From: Lachnoclostridium sp. UBA903
GTDB taxonomy: Bacteria; Bacillota; Clostridia; Lachnospirales; Lachnospiraceae
DNA length: 26,051 bases
Reading direction: 5' to 3'
Assembly (NCBI GenBank): GCA_002294045.1
Contig: DBEP01000098.1
Location: 1-26,051 of the forward strand
Shown here: positions 15,315 to 23,852 of the stretch, piece after piece
Layout of the letters: each line of letters opens with the position of its first letter
Position numbering within the stretch: the first letter of the stretch is position 1
Translations under genes and position numbers: made by a program
Notes under the pieces: model-generated
The model's database searches: none
Told to the model about the DNA's origin: nothing
Seen by the model: only the letters and a program-made list of their open reading frames with translations

Positions 15315-17312
15315 ATGGAAGTAAATCAGTCGCAATGGACAGCCATTAATCACAATAAAGGGCCCATGCTGGTATTTGCAGGGCCCGGTTCCGGTAAAAC
15401 CCTTGTCATTACCAGAAGGACGGAACAGCTTATAAACCAATACGGCATTAATCCCCGGAATATATTAGTAATTACTTTTACCAAAGCTGCCGCAGGGGAA
15501 ATGAAAGAACGCTTTTACCGGCTGACGGGCGGGAGAGGGCAGGGCGTTAATTTCGGAACCTTTCATGCCGTGTTTTTTAACATATTAAAGTATGCCTATC
15601 ATTTTAGTGCCGCCAACATAATCCGTGAAGAACAGAAAAATCTCATCTTCCGGGAAATTATGGAGCATCTGGATGTGGAAATCGGAGACGAAAAGGAATT
15701 CATATCCGGCATTGCTTCTGAAATCAGCCTGGTTAAAGGCGAGAGGATGGATTTGGAGCACTATTATTCCATAAATTGTTCTGAAGAAATATTCAAAAAA
15801 ATCTATCAAGCCTATGAAAGCAGGCTCCGCAGTTCCAATTTGATTGATTTCGATGACATGCTGACTTTATGCTACGAGCTTCTTGTGAAACGGGAAGATA
15901 TTCTTGCGGTATGGCAGAAGAAATTCCAGTACATACTAATTGACGAATTCCAGGACATAAATAAAGTTCAATATGATATCATCAGGCTATTGGCACTGCC
16001 GGAAAATAATTTATTTATCGTTGGTGACGATGACCAGTCCATCTACCGTTTCCGGGGCGCCAAGCCGGAAATTATGTTAAGCTTTCATAAAGATTATCCG
16101 GAAGGAAAAAAGGTCCTGCTGGGTGTCAATTACCGTTCTACCGAAAAAATTGTGGAATGTGCGGCTTCCCTGGTTAAAAACAATACGAAACGGTTCCCGA
16201 AGGAAATCCATGCCAGGCAGAGAGGCGGACAGGATGTTGTCATAAAGTCATTTAAGGAATTAAAAGAACAAAACAGCATGGTTGTTGCCAATATACTGCA
16301 ATACTGCAAAGCAGGAATTCCATTTTCCGATATGGCCGTTCTTTTTCGTACCAACACCCAGCCAAGAGCTTTAATTGATAAGCTTATGGAGTATAATGTA
16401 CCCTTCCATATGAAAGACATGATACCGAATCTCTATGATCACTGGATTGCGGTAAATATTATTACTTATATTAAATTAGCCATGGGATACCGGGACCGTG
16501 GATTATTTCTGCAGATTGCAAACCGCCCGAAACGTTATTTAAGCCGGGAATGTTTTGCGGACTCCAAAGTAGACTTTATTAAATTAAGAGATTTCTACGG
16601 TGATAAGGAATGGATGCTGGACAGGATTGATAAACTGGAGTATGATCTTAAGCTTATGAAGGATATGGGCCCTTTTGCGGCAATTAATTATATCCGCAAA
16701 GGAATCGGTTATGAAGACTATCTGACGGAATATGCGGCCTTTAGAAGGATTAAAGCGGAAGAACTGTTCGATACCTTAAATGAACTGCAGGATTCGGCCA
16801 GGGAGTATAAGACCTATGAAGAATGGTTCCGCCATATCAGTGAATATCAGGAAGAGCTGAAAAGACAGGCACAGAATCAGAAAAAGGAAAAAAACAGCGT
16901 GGCTCTGGTTACCATGCATAGCTCTAAAGGATTGGAATACAGTGCAGTATTCATTATAGATGCAAATGAAGGTATCACCCCCCACCGAAAGGCTATGCTG
17001 GAAACGGATATGGAAGAGGAACGCCGGTTATTTTATGTAGCCGTTACCCGGGCCAAGGAATATCTGCATATTTATTCCGTAAAGGAACGTTATAATAAGG
17101 AACTGGCCTGTTCCAGATTTGTCGGGGAAATGCTGTTAGACAGGGATTGTCTGAAAGCCGGAACGAAGATAGAACATAAAACCTATGGAACAGGAATTAT
17201 TAAATCCAATCACCGGGGAAGGCTGGTTATCTATTTTGATGAGCTGAAAAGAGAGAGGGCCCTGGATTTGGAGTATTGTATTCAAAATATGCTTTTAACC
17301 GTAAAGGCATAG
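15315..17312 (+). CDS. UvrD/PcrA-family ATP-dependent DNA helicase (superfamily 1)
   Basis: This 665-residue SF1A helicase shows all motifs in order: Walker A AGPGSGKT (22-29), Ia VITFTKAAAGEMKER, II ILIDEFQD (207-214), III GDDDQSIYRFRGA (237-249), IV VNYRS, V TMHSSKGLEY and VI RLFYVAVTRAKE (about 571-582). The C terminus has the small Tudor-like PcrA/UvrD fold (IEHKTYGTGIIKS...LVIYFDE). It is shorter than PcrA (about 720-740) and probably acts in replication-conflict removal or repair. The start is uncertain: ATG at 15315 or TTG at 15309, both within 8 bases of the gltX stop and neither with a strong ribosome site, so translation is probably coupled to gltX. Confidence 0.9.
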   Translation: MEVNQSQWTAINHNKGPMLVFAGPGSGKTLVITRRTEQLINQYGINPRNILVITFTKAAAGEMKERFYRLTGGRGQGVNFGTFHAVFFNILKYAYHFSAANIIREEQKNLIFREIMEHLDVEIGDEKEFISGIASEISLVKGERMDLEHYYSINCSEEIFKKIYQAYESRLRSSNLIDFDDMLTLCYELLVKREDILAVWQKKFQYILIDEFQDINKVQYDIIRLLALPENNLFIVGDDDQSIYRFRGAKPEIMLSFHKDYPEGKKVLLGVNYRSTEKIVECAASLVKNNTKRFPKEIHARQRGGQDVVIKSFKELKEQNSMVVANILQYCKAGIPFSDMAVLFRTNTQPRALIDKLMEYNVPFHMKDMIPNLYDHWIAVNIITYIKLAMGYRDRGLFLQIANRPKRYLSRECFADSKVDFIKLRDFYGDKEWMLDRIDKLEYDLKLMKDMGPFAAINYIRKGIGYEDYLTEYAAFRRIKAEELFDTLNELQDSAREYKTYEEWFRHISEYQEELKRQAQNQKKEKNSVALVTMHSSKGLEYSAVFIIDANEGITPHRKAMLETDMEEERRLFYVAVTRAKEYLHIYSVKERYNKELACSRFVGEMLLDRDCLKAGTKIEHKTYGTGIIKSNHRGRLVIYFDELKRERALDLEYCIQNMLLTVKA

Positions 17313-17345
17313 AAAACAGCACCATTGCATTTTTCAAACACGCTC
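17313..17345 (-). repeat. Solo end of the GTGTTTGAAAAA foldback family
   Basis: On the minus strand the sequence GCGTGTTTGAAAAATGCAAT followed by GGTGC resembles the left end of the elements at 18835 and 25696. No partner end is present nearby, so this looks like a truncated remnant just after the helicase stop. Confidence 0.4.
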
Positions 17346-17434
17346 TGGAGCAGAATGGAAAATAACCCCGGGAGAAAAGCGGTTTCCAAATGATAATTGT
17401 CCGATTCTGCCGGATAGAACCCGCAGACATACAA

Positions 17435-17532
17435 AAACTCCAGGAAATTACTTAGAACGGAGTGAAAGCCGGACCTTGCTTACGTTCAGACAAATCCGGC
17501 TTTCACTCCGTTCTAAGTAATTTCAGGAGTTT
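17435..17532. terminator. Long palindrome between convergent genes, possible bidirectional terminator
   Basis: A 39-base left arm (17435-17473) pairs with a 38-base right arm (17495-17532) around a 21-base loop, with only one bulge and no more than one mismatch. The central 29 base pairs (AAATTACTTAGAACGG...GTGAAAGCCGGA) are perfect. It separates the helicase gene (plus) from the DUF1292 gene (minus). Such a long, nearly perfect stem is more than a terminator needs and may be a mobile palindromic unit. Confidence 0.6.
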
Positions 17533-17558
17533 AAATCCCGCATATTTCTTAACCGATA

Positions 17559-17915
17559 TTATATTTCTTCGTCTTCTTCCTCTTCCTCGTCAAACATATC
17601 ATCAAATTCTTCGCTGTCCATTAATTCGTCAAAAGCGTCGGATACCGCTTCAAATTCATCATCATCTTCGATATTAAGCAATTCAATTTCATCATTTTCA
17701 TGTTCGATAAATTGATATAAATAGATTTCGCCGTCTTCTTCGTTATCTTTTTCCGCAGGAATAAGTGCGATATAATCTTTCTCTCCAACTGGAAATATAC
17801 ATAGAACTTCGCATTCCAAATCTGTCCCGTCATCCAGTGTTAAAGTTACATTCATATGCTCATGATCATGGTCATGTCCGCAACCGCAACCACAGTCGTG
17901 TTCGTGTTCACTCAT
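17559..17915 (-). CDS. DUF1292 family protein with His/Cys-rich N terminus
   Basis: This 118-residue protein matches the DUF1292 (YrzB-like) family: the core has the pattern LTLDDGTDLECEVLCIFPVGEKDYIALIP followed by EIYLYQF and an acidic stretch, about residues 22-90. The first 20 residues (MSEHEHDCGCGCGHDHDHEH) are rich in histidine and cysteine, like a metal-binding tail, and the last 25 are almost all D/E. The function of the family is unknown; the head suggests zinc or nickel handling, by inference. The ATG at 17915 follows AGAGAGG. The frame is open for 50 more codons upstream with a hydrophobic stretch, but no ribosome site supports a longer form. Confidence 0.85.
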   Translation of the reverse strand: MSEHEHDCGCGCGHDHDHEHMNVTLTLDDGTDLECEVLCIFPVGEKDYIALIPAEKDNEEDGEIYLYQFIEHENDEIELLNIEDDDEFEAVSDAFDELMDSEEFDDMFDEEEEEDEEI

Positions 17916-18095
17916 TGTAATATACCTCTCTTTCAGTAAGCCTGTGAATAGGATTCCTAAACCGGCAAATAATATTATGGCAATAAGATGGCTGTTCCAT
18001 CCTATTATTTCATACAATTTGACTTTAACAGATAAACCGCTAAATTGCAAGGTAATTCTAACCATAAAAATAAATATATTTTTAACGAAAATATA

Positions 18096-18123
18096 TTGAC
18101 TTTATATAAAAATAGAATAAAAT
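18096..18123 (+). promoter_or_regulatory. Promoter for the disordered-protein gene
   Basis: TTGACT at 18096-18101 and TAAAAT at 18118-18123 are 16 bases apart within a very AT-rich stretch, leaving a leader of about 75 bases before the GTG start. A second TTGACA at 18135-18140 lacks a good -10. Confidence 0.5.
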
Positions 18124-18205
18124 ATACAATAGATTTGACAGGAAAATCATGTATCAACGGCTATTCATATTTGTATTTGACTTGGAAAGAGAGGAGAACA
18201 TTTAA

Positions 18206-18823
18206 GTGGCTACTACCAATGCTAACGATAGCAGACCAGGAGATAATCGTGGCAATACCGGATCCAGCGAAAACCACAGGCCAGGAAACAGTCGTGAAAC
18301 CGGAAGCAATAACAAAACCGCCGGTCAAAAGGACAGAGGCAATTCCCCTTTTAACAGGGAGAATAAGCCTTATAATAAAGATAGCAGATATGATACTTTA
18401 AACAGGGGAAATAAACCTTATAATAAAGATTCTAAGCCTTACGGCGGAACAGACAGCAGGGACAGAAAGCCATCCGGCAATTTAAACAGAAACAGGGATA
18501 TGAAAGGCAGCGGATATAATAAGGATTATGACAGTGACGATTTGTACGGGAAAGGCTATAGCAGAGGAAAAGACCAGCGATTAAATGACTCCAGAGCAAG
18601 AACATCACAGAACAGGGAAAAAGAACAACAGCCGGATAAACTTGAGACAATCAGGCGGTTGGAAAGAGAAAAGAAAGCGATACAAAAGAAAAGCCAGGAA
18701 ACCGATAAAAAACGGGATAAGCACAGCAGACCCCAGGTAAAACAGCGTAGAACCAATAATATAGATTGGACCAAAGGCTATGCAAACGGCCGGTATGGAG
18801 ACGATGATGAAGATTATACCTAA
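18206..18823 (+). CDS. Low-complexity, probably disordered basic protein of unknown function
   Basis: I do not recognise this 205-residue protein. It is rich in N, G, R, K, D and S, with no hydrophobic segment or signal peptide. A short repeat, NKPYNKDS, occurs at residues 53-60 and 69-76, and GSGYNKDYDS at 101-110 is a looser copy. Residues 140-172 (KLETIRRLEREKKAIQKK) look like a single charged coiled-coil helix. The end, NNIDWTKGYANGRYGDDDEDY, has the only aromatic cluster and may be the functional tip. It starts with GTG, preceded by GAGAGGAGA. Basic, disordered and coiled-coil parts would suit nucleic-acid or scaffold binding, but that is a guess. A nuclease-helicase gene follows in the same direction after a truncated repeat element. 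Confidence 0.75.
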   Translation: MATTNANDSRPGDNRGNTGSSENHRPGNSRETGSNNKTAGQKDRGNSPFNRENKPYNKDSRYDTLNRGNKPYNKDSKPYGGTDSRDRKPSGNLNRNRDMKGSGYNKDYDSDDLYGKGYSRGKDQRLNDSRARTSQNREKEQQPDKLETIRRLEREKKAIQKKSQETDKKRDKHSRPQVKQRRTNNIDWTKGYANGRYGDDDEDYT

Positions 18824-18834
18824 TACAGGCCTTT

Positions 18835-18925
18835 AGTGTGTTTGAAAAATCGTTGCACCGTTCTGAACGCCCTACTTTGTGGTATACTGTGTCGCAATTT
18901 TAGGAGTGTAGCACCACTACGCCTG
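18835..18925 (+). repeat. Truncated copy of the GTGTTTGAAAAA foldback element
   Basis: The segment aligns with the left two thirds of the 167-bp element at 25696-25862. Shared blocks are TTGCACCGTTCTGA, TTGTGGTAT, CTG and GTAGCACCACT. The right inverted end is missing. It lies in the gap before the nuclease-helicase gene. Confidence 0.65.
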
Positions 18926-18987
18926 CGTTGTTAACCGGCGGGAAGTTCTCTGCCGGAATCACTATGGAACATAAGGAAAAGGAGAAC

Positions 18988-21387
18988 ATGGATAAGGATA
19001 ACGGTGCTAAAATTAAAATATCCGTAAGGAATCTGGTGGAATTCATTCTTCGGTCCGGAGACCTGGATAACCGGACAGGGGGCAGGCGGGATACGGATGC
19101 TATGCAGGAAGGAAGCAGAATCCATCGAAAAATACAAAAACAGATGGGTTCTAATTATAGTGCTGAATTTCCATTAAGTATTACCGTACCCATATCCAGG
19201 GAGGGCATTGCCTTTGAACTATGTGTGGAAGGAAGAGCCGACGGAATTATCAGTCTTGCGGAGGAGATACCGTCCGTTGTCATTGATGAGATAAAAGGTG
19301 TCTATATGGAGCTGAATCATCTGGAAGCTCCGGTTGCCGTACATCGTGCCCAGGCCATGTGTTATGCCTATATGTATGCCAGATTGTATAATCATGAGAA
19401 TATCGGAATACGCATGACATACTGCAATCTGGAAACCGAATATATGAAATATTTTAAGGAAGCCTTTACCATTGCGGAATTGAAAAACTGGTTTTCTAAA
19501 TTGGTGGATGAATATGGTAAGTGGGCCGTATGGCAGTTATGCTGGGGGCGGTACCGGAACGAAAGCATCAAGTTACTCGACTTTCCTTTTCCTTACCGGA
19601 CCGGGCAGAAAGAGCTGGTTACCAATGTTTATAAAACCATAATACGGGATAAAAGATTGTTCCTTGAAGCACCTACCGGCGTAGGCAAAACCATATCGAC
19701 TATATATCCGGCCATAAAAGCCATGGGAGAAGGATTGGTCGGCAAAATATTCTACCTGACGGCTAAGACCATTACCAGGACAGTTGCGGAAGAAACCTTT
19801 CAGAATCTGATGGAAAAAGGGCTGCATCTCAAATCCGTAACCATAACGGCAAAAGAGAAAATCTGTCTATTGGACAAGCCCGACTGCAACCCGGTTTCCT
19901 GCGTGAGAGCAAAGGGACATTATGACCGGGTTAATAATGCGGTCTTTGATTTATTAAATAATGAAAATGATATTACCAGGGACCTTATTCTTTCCTATGC
20001 GGAAAAACATGAGGTATGTCCTTTTGAAATGTGTCTGGATGTAACTACCTGGGCGGATACGGTTATATGCGATTACAATTATGCGTTTGACCCTAACGTT
20101 TATCTCAGAAGGTTTTTCCTTGGCGAAAAAAAGAATGATTATGTTTTTCTAATCGACGAAGCCCATAATCTGGTGGACCGTGCCAGGGAAATGTACAGCG
20201 CGGTATTATATAAGGAACAGTTTCTAAAAGTAAAGAAATTAATTAAAAACCTGAACGGGATTACACAGAATTCGGGACACTATAACACTCCTAAATTAGA
20301 AAAACGGCTGGAAGCCTGTAACAGTGACCTGCTGAAGCTGAAACGGAAATGTGATGACTGCAGTATAATCAATGATATAATGGATTTTGTGCTTCATTTA
20401 ATGAGACTGATGACGGATTATGAGGAATATTTATCGGAATATACGGCTGCAGAAGGAAAGGAAGATATACTGGGGCTGTACATGGATATCCGTCATTTTC
20501 TTAATATTTACGAAATATACAGCGATAAATATATAACTTATACGGATTATGATGAACAGGGAGAATTCCGGATTAAATTATTGTGCATGGATCCGTCGGA
20601 TAATCTGAATACCTGTCTGGACAAGGGAAAGAGTGCCGTCTTTTTTTCCGCCACTCTTCTGCCCATCGGGTATTATAAAGAACAGCTTGGGGGCCGGGAG
20701 GAGGATTATGCGGTTTATGCTCCGTCGCCCTTCCGGAAAGAAAACCGGCTCTTAATGATCGGAAGTGATGTGAGTACCAGATATACCCGGCGTAACCAGG
20801 AAGAATTTGAAAAAATCGTCCAGTACATCGTTAGGTTTATTAAGGCGAAAAAAGGAAATTATATGGTATTCTTCCCGTCCTACCAGATGTTGAACCAGAT
20901 AGCCGAGCTGGCCCAGGACAAATTGGATGGCATAGTAATTCAGAAAAATAATATGACGGAGACAGAGAAAGAAATTTTTCTGGAGGAATTCACGGTGGAA
21001 CCGGATACTAGCAGAATTGGTTTCTGTGTTATGGGCGGTATTTTCAGCGAAGGTATTGACTTAAAAAATGACCGTTTAATCGGAGCTGTCATTGTCGGTA
21101 CAGGTCTTCCCATGATAGGAAATGAAAGAGAGCTTTTCCGCAGTTATTATGATAAACGGAACAAAAGAGGTTTTGATTATGCCTATTTGTATCAGGGAAT
21201 GAACAAAGTACTGCAGTCTGCCGGAAGGGTCATCAGGACCATGGAAGATAAAGGAGCCATTTTGCTCCTTGATGAACGGTTCCGGCAGACCCAGTATGCG
21301 AATTTATTCCCCAGGGAGTGGTATCCGAACCTATTGGTTAACCTTAAGACCATGGAGGTGGAACTTAAGGATTTCTGGAAATATTAG
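18988..21387 (+). CDS. PD-(D/E)XK nuclease fused to a DinG/XPD-type Fe-S DNA helicase
   Basis: This 799-residue protein has two parts. Residues 1-180 resemble a RecB/Cas4-type nuclease: H46 in GSRIHRKI, D85 in GRADG, D100-E101-I-K103 in VVIDEIKG, and Q122-x3-Y126 in AQAMCYAY. Residues 195-799 form a superfamily 2 helicase of the DinG/XPD type, with Walker A APTGVGKT (228-235), DEAH box LIDEAHN (388-394), SATL, GGIFSEGIDL and QSAGRVIRT. Cysteines C293, C300, C305, C344 and C349 between motifs I and II should hold the 4Fe-4S cluster. Classical Firmicute DinG instead has a DEDD exonuclease. I chose ATG 18988 (AAAAGGAGAAC ahead, IKISVRNLVEFI follows); the frame opens upstream at 18928 inside repeat-derived sequence, with another ATG at 18964. 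Confidence 0.87.
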   Translation: MDKDNGAKIKISVRNLVEFILRSGDLDNRTGGRRDTDAMQEGSRIHRKIQKQMGSNYSAEFPLSITVPISREGIAFELCVEGRADGIISLAEEIPSVVIDEIKGVYMELNHLEAPVAVHRAQAMCYAYMYARLYNHENIGIRMTYCNLETEYMKYFKEAFTIAELKNWFSKLVDEYGKWAVWQLCWGRYRNESIKLLDFPFPYRTGQKELVTNVYKTIIRDKRLFLEAPTGVGKTISTIYPAIKAMGEGLVGKIFYLTAKTITRTVAEETFQNLMEKGLHLKSVTITAKEKICLLDKPDCNPVSCVRAKGHYDRVNNAVFDLLNNENDITRDLILSYAEKHEVCPFEMCLDVTTWADTVICDYNYAFDPNVYLRRFFLGEKKNDYVFLIDEAHNLVDRAREMYSAVLYKEQFLKVKKLIKNLNGITQNSGHYNTPKLEKRLEACNSDLLKLKRKCDDCSIINDIMDFVLHLMRLMTDYEEYLSEYTAAEGKEDILGLYMDIRHFLNIYEIYSDKYITYTDYDEQGEFRIKLLCMDPSDNLNTCLDKGKSAVFFSATLLPIGYYKEQLGGREEDYAVYAPSPFRKENRLLMIGSDVSTRYTRRNQEEFEKIVQYIVRFIKAKKGNYMVFFPSYQMLNQIAELAQDKLDGIVIQKNNMTETEKEIFLEEFTVEPDTSRIGFCVMGGIFSEGIDLKNDRLIGAVIVGTGLPMIGNERELFRSYYDKRNKRGFDYAYLYQGMNKVLQSAGRVIRTMEDKGAILLLDERFRQTQYANLFPREWYPNLLVNLKTMEVELKDFWKY

Positions 21388-21426
21388 AAGGACTTTCGCA
21401 GCAGCACGTATCTTGCCGGCGTACCG

Positions 21427-22305
21427 TTAAAAATGCAGGGAGCTGCCGGAGTAAGGACGATGAGGGCGGCCGTAGAGGAAGTCCTCATCGGTAAAGATTC
21501 GGTAAATCCGGTTCAGGATATGATATATAACCGCACCTATAATGCCTCCTAAAAACCCTAATATTACGTCGTCCAAATCGCCCTTTCCCAGGAGAAAAAC
21601 TCTTTGTAAAATCTCAACCAGAAGCGGGAGAATTAATAGAACCAGAATACGCAGAAGCCGGCTTTGATAACGCAATAACAGAGTGGCATAAAAGCCGTAA
21701 GGTATGAACAGGGCAATTCCCTGTGCCAAGTAAATCGCTATTGTGCCCAGAGAGGCATATCCGTTTAAATAATCTTCAATTAGGGTGGCTAAGGTTAAAA
21801 AAGGAACCAGATTAACGGATTGGAAATCCGTATAATACAGGACAAGGGATTTATTCTTAAGGAATAATACAAGGATAAGAATCCCGATATAAAATACGGC
21901 AAATACCAGATTAATATTACGGTAAAAAATCCTGAAGTTTGTATACTTTAAGCTTCTGTCTGTTAAATTGCGGATAATGCAGTAAAGCAGCGGTATAATC
22001 CAGTTTAGAATAAGAAATATCATTAATTCGGATGGATAAGCCTGAAGGGAATCCTTATTGCCTAAATAGGAAAGTGCTATAATAATGGCACACAGAAAAA
22101 TATTCAGCAAAGAGTAACTGAAACAGGATTCGTAACTAAGAGTCCGTACTAAAAAAGCATGTGAAAACAACAAGCTCAATAGGGCGGCAATACAATAAAC
22201 GCCGATAGACGGGCCCAAAAAGTAATAAGCGCCGAACTGGGCCAGTACGGTTAAAATACTGAATAAAATAATGGATGTAGCAATATTAAAAGAACTCCTT
22301 TGCAT
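21427..22305 (-). CDS. VanZ-family membrane protein
   Basis: This 292-residue integral membrane protein has about seven to eight hydrophobic segments. The C-terminal part, from about residue 150, has the VanZ-like pattern NLVPF, then GNxxxFIPYGF (here GIALFIPYGFYATLLL), LPLLVEILQRVFLLGKGDLDDVILGFLGGIIGAVIY. The E-x2-Q...D-x2-D signature is seen as VEILQ and DLDDV. VanZ lowers teicoplanin binding in some vanA operons, but most family members have no known role beyond the envelope. The ATG at 22305 follows AAGGTG; the frame is open to 22437 across the foldback repeat. It lies downstream of the lipid kinase on the same strand, about 186 bases away. Confidence 0.85.
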   Translation of the reverse strand: MQRSSFNIATSIILFSILTVLAQFGAYYFLGPSIGVYCIAALLSLLFSHAFLVRTLSYESCFSYSLLNIFLCAIIIALSYLGNKDSLQAYPSELMIFLILNWIIPLLYCIIRNLTDRSLKYTNFRIFYRNINLVFAVFYIGILILVLFLKNKSLVLYYTDFQSVNLVPFLTLATLIEDYLNGYASLGTIAIYLAQGIALFIPYGFYATLLLRYQSRLLRILVLLILPLLVEILQRVFLLGKGDLDDVILGFLGGIIGAVIYHILNRIYRIFTDEDFLYGRPHRPYSGSSLHF

Positions 22306-22417
22306 AATAACACCTTCCCTCTGATAGTAAAAAATCGGTAACGATTCCGGGGCTTGAAAAGATGCGTCAGAACCAACCGAACTGAATAGCCACAAAAACC
22401 GTAACAATCCAGCCGGG

Positions 22418-22483
22418 GGCTGTTGCAAAATAATCATATTCTCCCCAAGTAATGTTATATTTTGAATTTTGCAACAACCCCGG
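22418..22483. repeat. Foldback (MITE-like) element with GGCTGTTGCAAAAT ends, copy 2
   Basis: The left end GGGGCTGTTGCAAAATAATC and the right end GAATTTTGCAACAACCCC are inverted. The sub-terminal sequences match those of the element at 4449-4529 with the ends exchanged, so this copy is inserted in the opposite orientation. It is about 66 bases long. Confidence 0.7.
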
Positions 22484-22491
22484 TATAATAC

Positions 22492-23409
22492 TCATTTTAT
22501 AATTCTTAATTTTTTTGGAATGCAGGTAACTGTAAGCTGTTTTAAAGTACTGGGGCATTCTCCGTCAATATGGACCCAGAACGGACTGTTTAACTTTATA
22601 TCCAGCCTGCGGCAGTTGAAAGTCTCAACACCCTTAAAATGAACATGCTTGCCAAATAACAGAAAAGGCAATACTGTCAGGACCCTCAGCCTTGATACGC
22701 CATGGACGATACAAATGGATAACATTCCGTCATAAGGATCCGCAGCGGGTGCAATCTGCATTCCGCCTCCTTCATATTTGTGTATCATACTGGTAATCAG
22801 CAGGATTTTTTTATAGGCAGCGGACCGTCCGGTGTCCGCGGTTACCGTGCCTTCCATAAAAGGGCAGGATACCAGTTGTTTTAATGCTATGATAATATAA
22901 GTCAGCTTGCCTAATCCGCACCGGTTTAAAACCTTCTTTATTCCGGAATGGAGCGCCTCCTCACAGATAGCCGCATCAAAACCGATACCGGAGCTTACTG
23001 CGAATTTCCGCTGATAATCCTCAGTCCTTAAAACACCCATATCTACATATTGATAGCGGGAGGGAGCAAGGATATTCTTAAGGCCGGTAAGGGGCTCCTT
23101 TGGCAGTCTTAAGCTTCTGGCCAAATCATTGCTGGAGCCGGAGGGAATATACCCTAAAAGTATATCATTAAAATCGTTAATGCCATTTATCACTTCATTC
23201 ACCGTCCCATCCCCTCCAAGGACTATAATGTTTTTAATACCCGGATAATTCTTACAAATCTCCCGGGTAATTTCAATAGCATGAAACGGATATCCTGTAA
23301 TATGGAACGTGTACGGCACTTCTTTTTTGTCCAGTTCCTCCTTAACGGTGTGCCATATTTTAATTCCTCTGTCCGAACGGGATTTGGGATTGATGATAAA
23401 ATGATACAT
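22492..23409 (-). CDS. Diacylglycerol kinase-family lipid kinase
   Basis: This 305-residue protein belongs to the DgkB/YegS/BmrU group of soluble lipid kinases. The catalytic nucleotide-binding motif is VLGGDGTVNEV (residues 63-73), with FIINPKSR at the N terminus, IPSGSSNDLARSL after it, and the C-terminal domain ending in FWVHIDGE. DgkB recycles diacylglycerol to phosphatidic acid after lipoteichoic acid synthesis; related proteins act on sphingosine-like or other lipids, so the substrate is open. The ATG at 23409 follows AGGAG 5 bases upstream; the frame extends to 23487 without a ribosome site. It lies upstream of the VanZ gene on the same strand, and an envelope-lipid role for both is plausible. 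Confidence 0.9.
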   Translation of the reverse strand: MYHFIINPKSRSDRGIKIWHTVKEELDKKEVPYTFHITGYPFHAIEITREICKNYPGIKNIIVLGGDGTVNEVINGINDFNDILLGYIPSGSSNDLARSLRLPKEPLTGLKNILAPSRYQYVDMGVLRTEDYQRKFAVSSGIGFDAAICEEALHSGIKKVLNRCGLGKLTYIIIALKQLVSCPFMEGTVTADTGRSAAYKKILLITSMIHKYEGGGMQIAPAADPYDGMLSICIVHGVSRLRVLTVLPFLLFGKHVHFKGVETFNCRRLDIKLNSPFWVHIDGECPSTLKQLTVTCIPKKLRIIK

Positions 23410-23513
23410 AAAAGCTCCTGCCTGTTTATTCGTTTCATTTCTGTATATATCTATGTAAATTTTATATGAAATTTCTAATAAAGTCAATGCAAGGATGACA
23501 ATTAATCAGATAA

Positions 23514-23708
23514 AACGTTGTTACAATTCAGCCTTACGGCTAAACTGCAACAAATGATGCATAGAAATTATACATCCTGCGTAATTTCCCACACATAGGT
23601 CTTGGGTTTTCTGTGACTTTCGCTTCGCTACACTCACAAAAAACACCTCGCGGTAGCCTAGGCTGAACTGTAACAAAACGTTACTATTCAGTTTTACCGC
23701 TTCATAGC
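23514..23708. repeat. Foldback element with AACGTTGTTACAATTCAGCC ends
   Basis: The left end at 23514-23533 pairs with 23661-23682 on the other strand with one mismatch and a two-base gap. A third degenerate copy in the left orientation follows at 23677-23699, ending in a CCGCT-TCAT-AGCGG hairpin. This explains most of the 443-base gap between 23409 and 23853; the rest holds the promoter below. Confidence 0.6.
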
Positions 23709-23781
23709 GGCATATAAATCCTTACTTCATTTAATAATAAAGATATGACAAAATACAGCATGACCATATGACAAATGTAAC

Positions 23782-23810
23782 TTGTTAACAGCCATGACAT
23801 CAGGTATGAT
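23782..23810 (+). promoter_or_regulatory. Promoter of the LiaF-like / DUF4097 operon
   Basis: TTGTTA at 23782-23787 and TATGAT at 23805-23810 are 17 bases apart. The expected start near 23817 leaves a leader of about 36 bases ending in a strong TAGGAGGTG ribosome site. Confidence 0.6.
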
Positions 23811-23852
23811 TTAAATATAAAGTTTTTAAATATATTATTAGGAGGTGTAATT

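Noticed and set aside
17916..18065. Hydrophobic N-terminal extension of the DUF1292 protein
   Set aside because: The frame is open and could encode a membrane segment, but it covers the likely promoter region and the ATG at 17915 has an AGAGAGG site and begins the usual MSEHEHD-type head.
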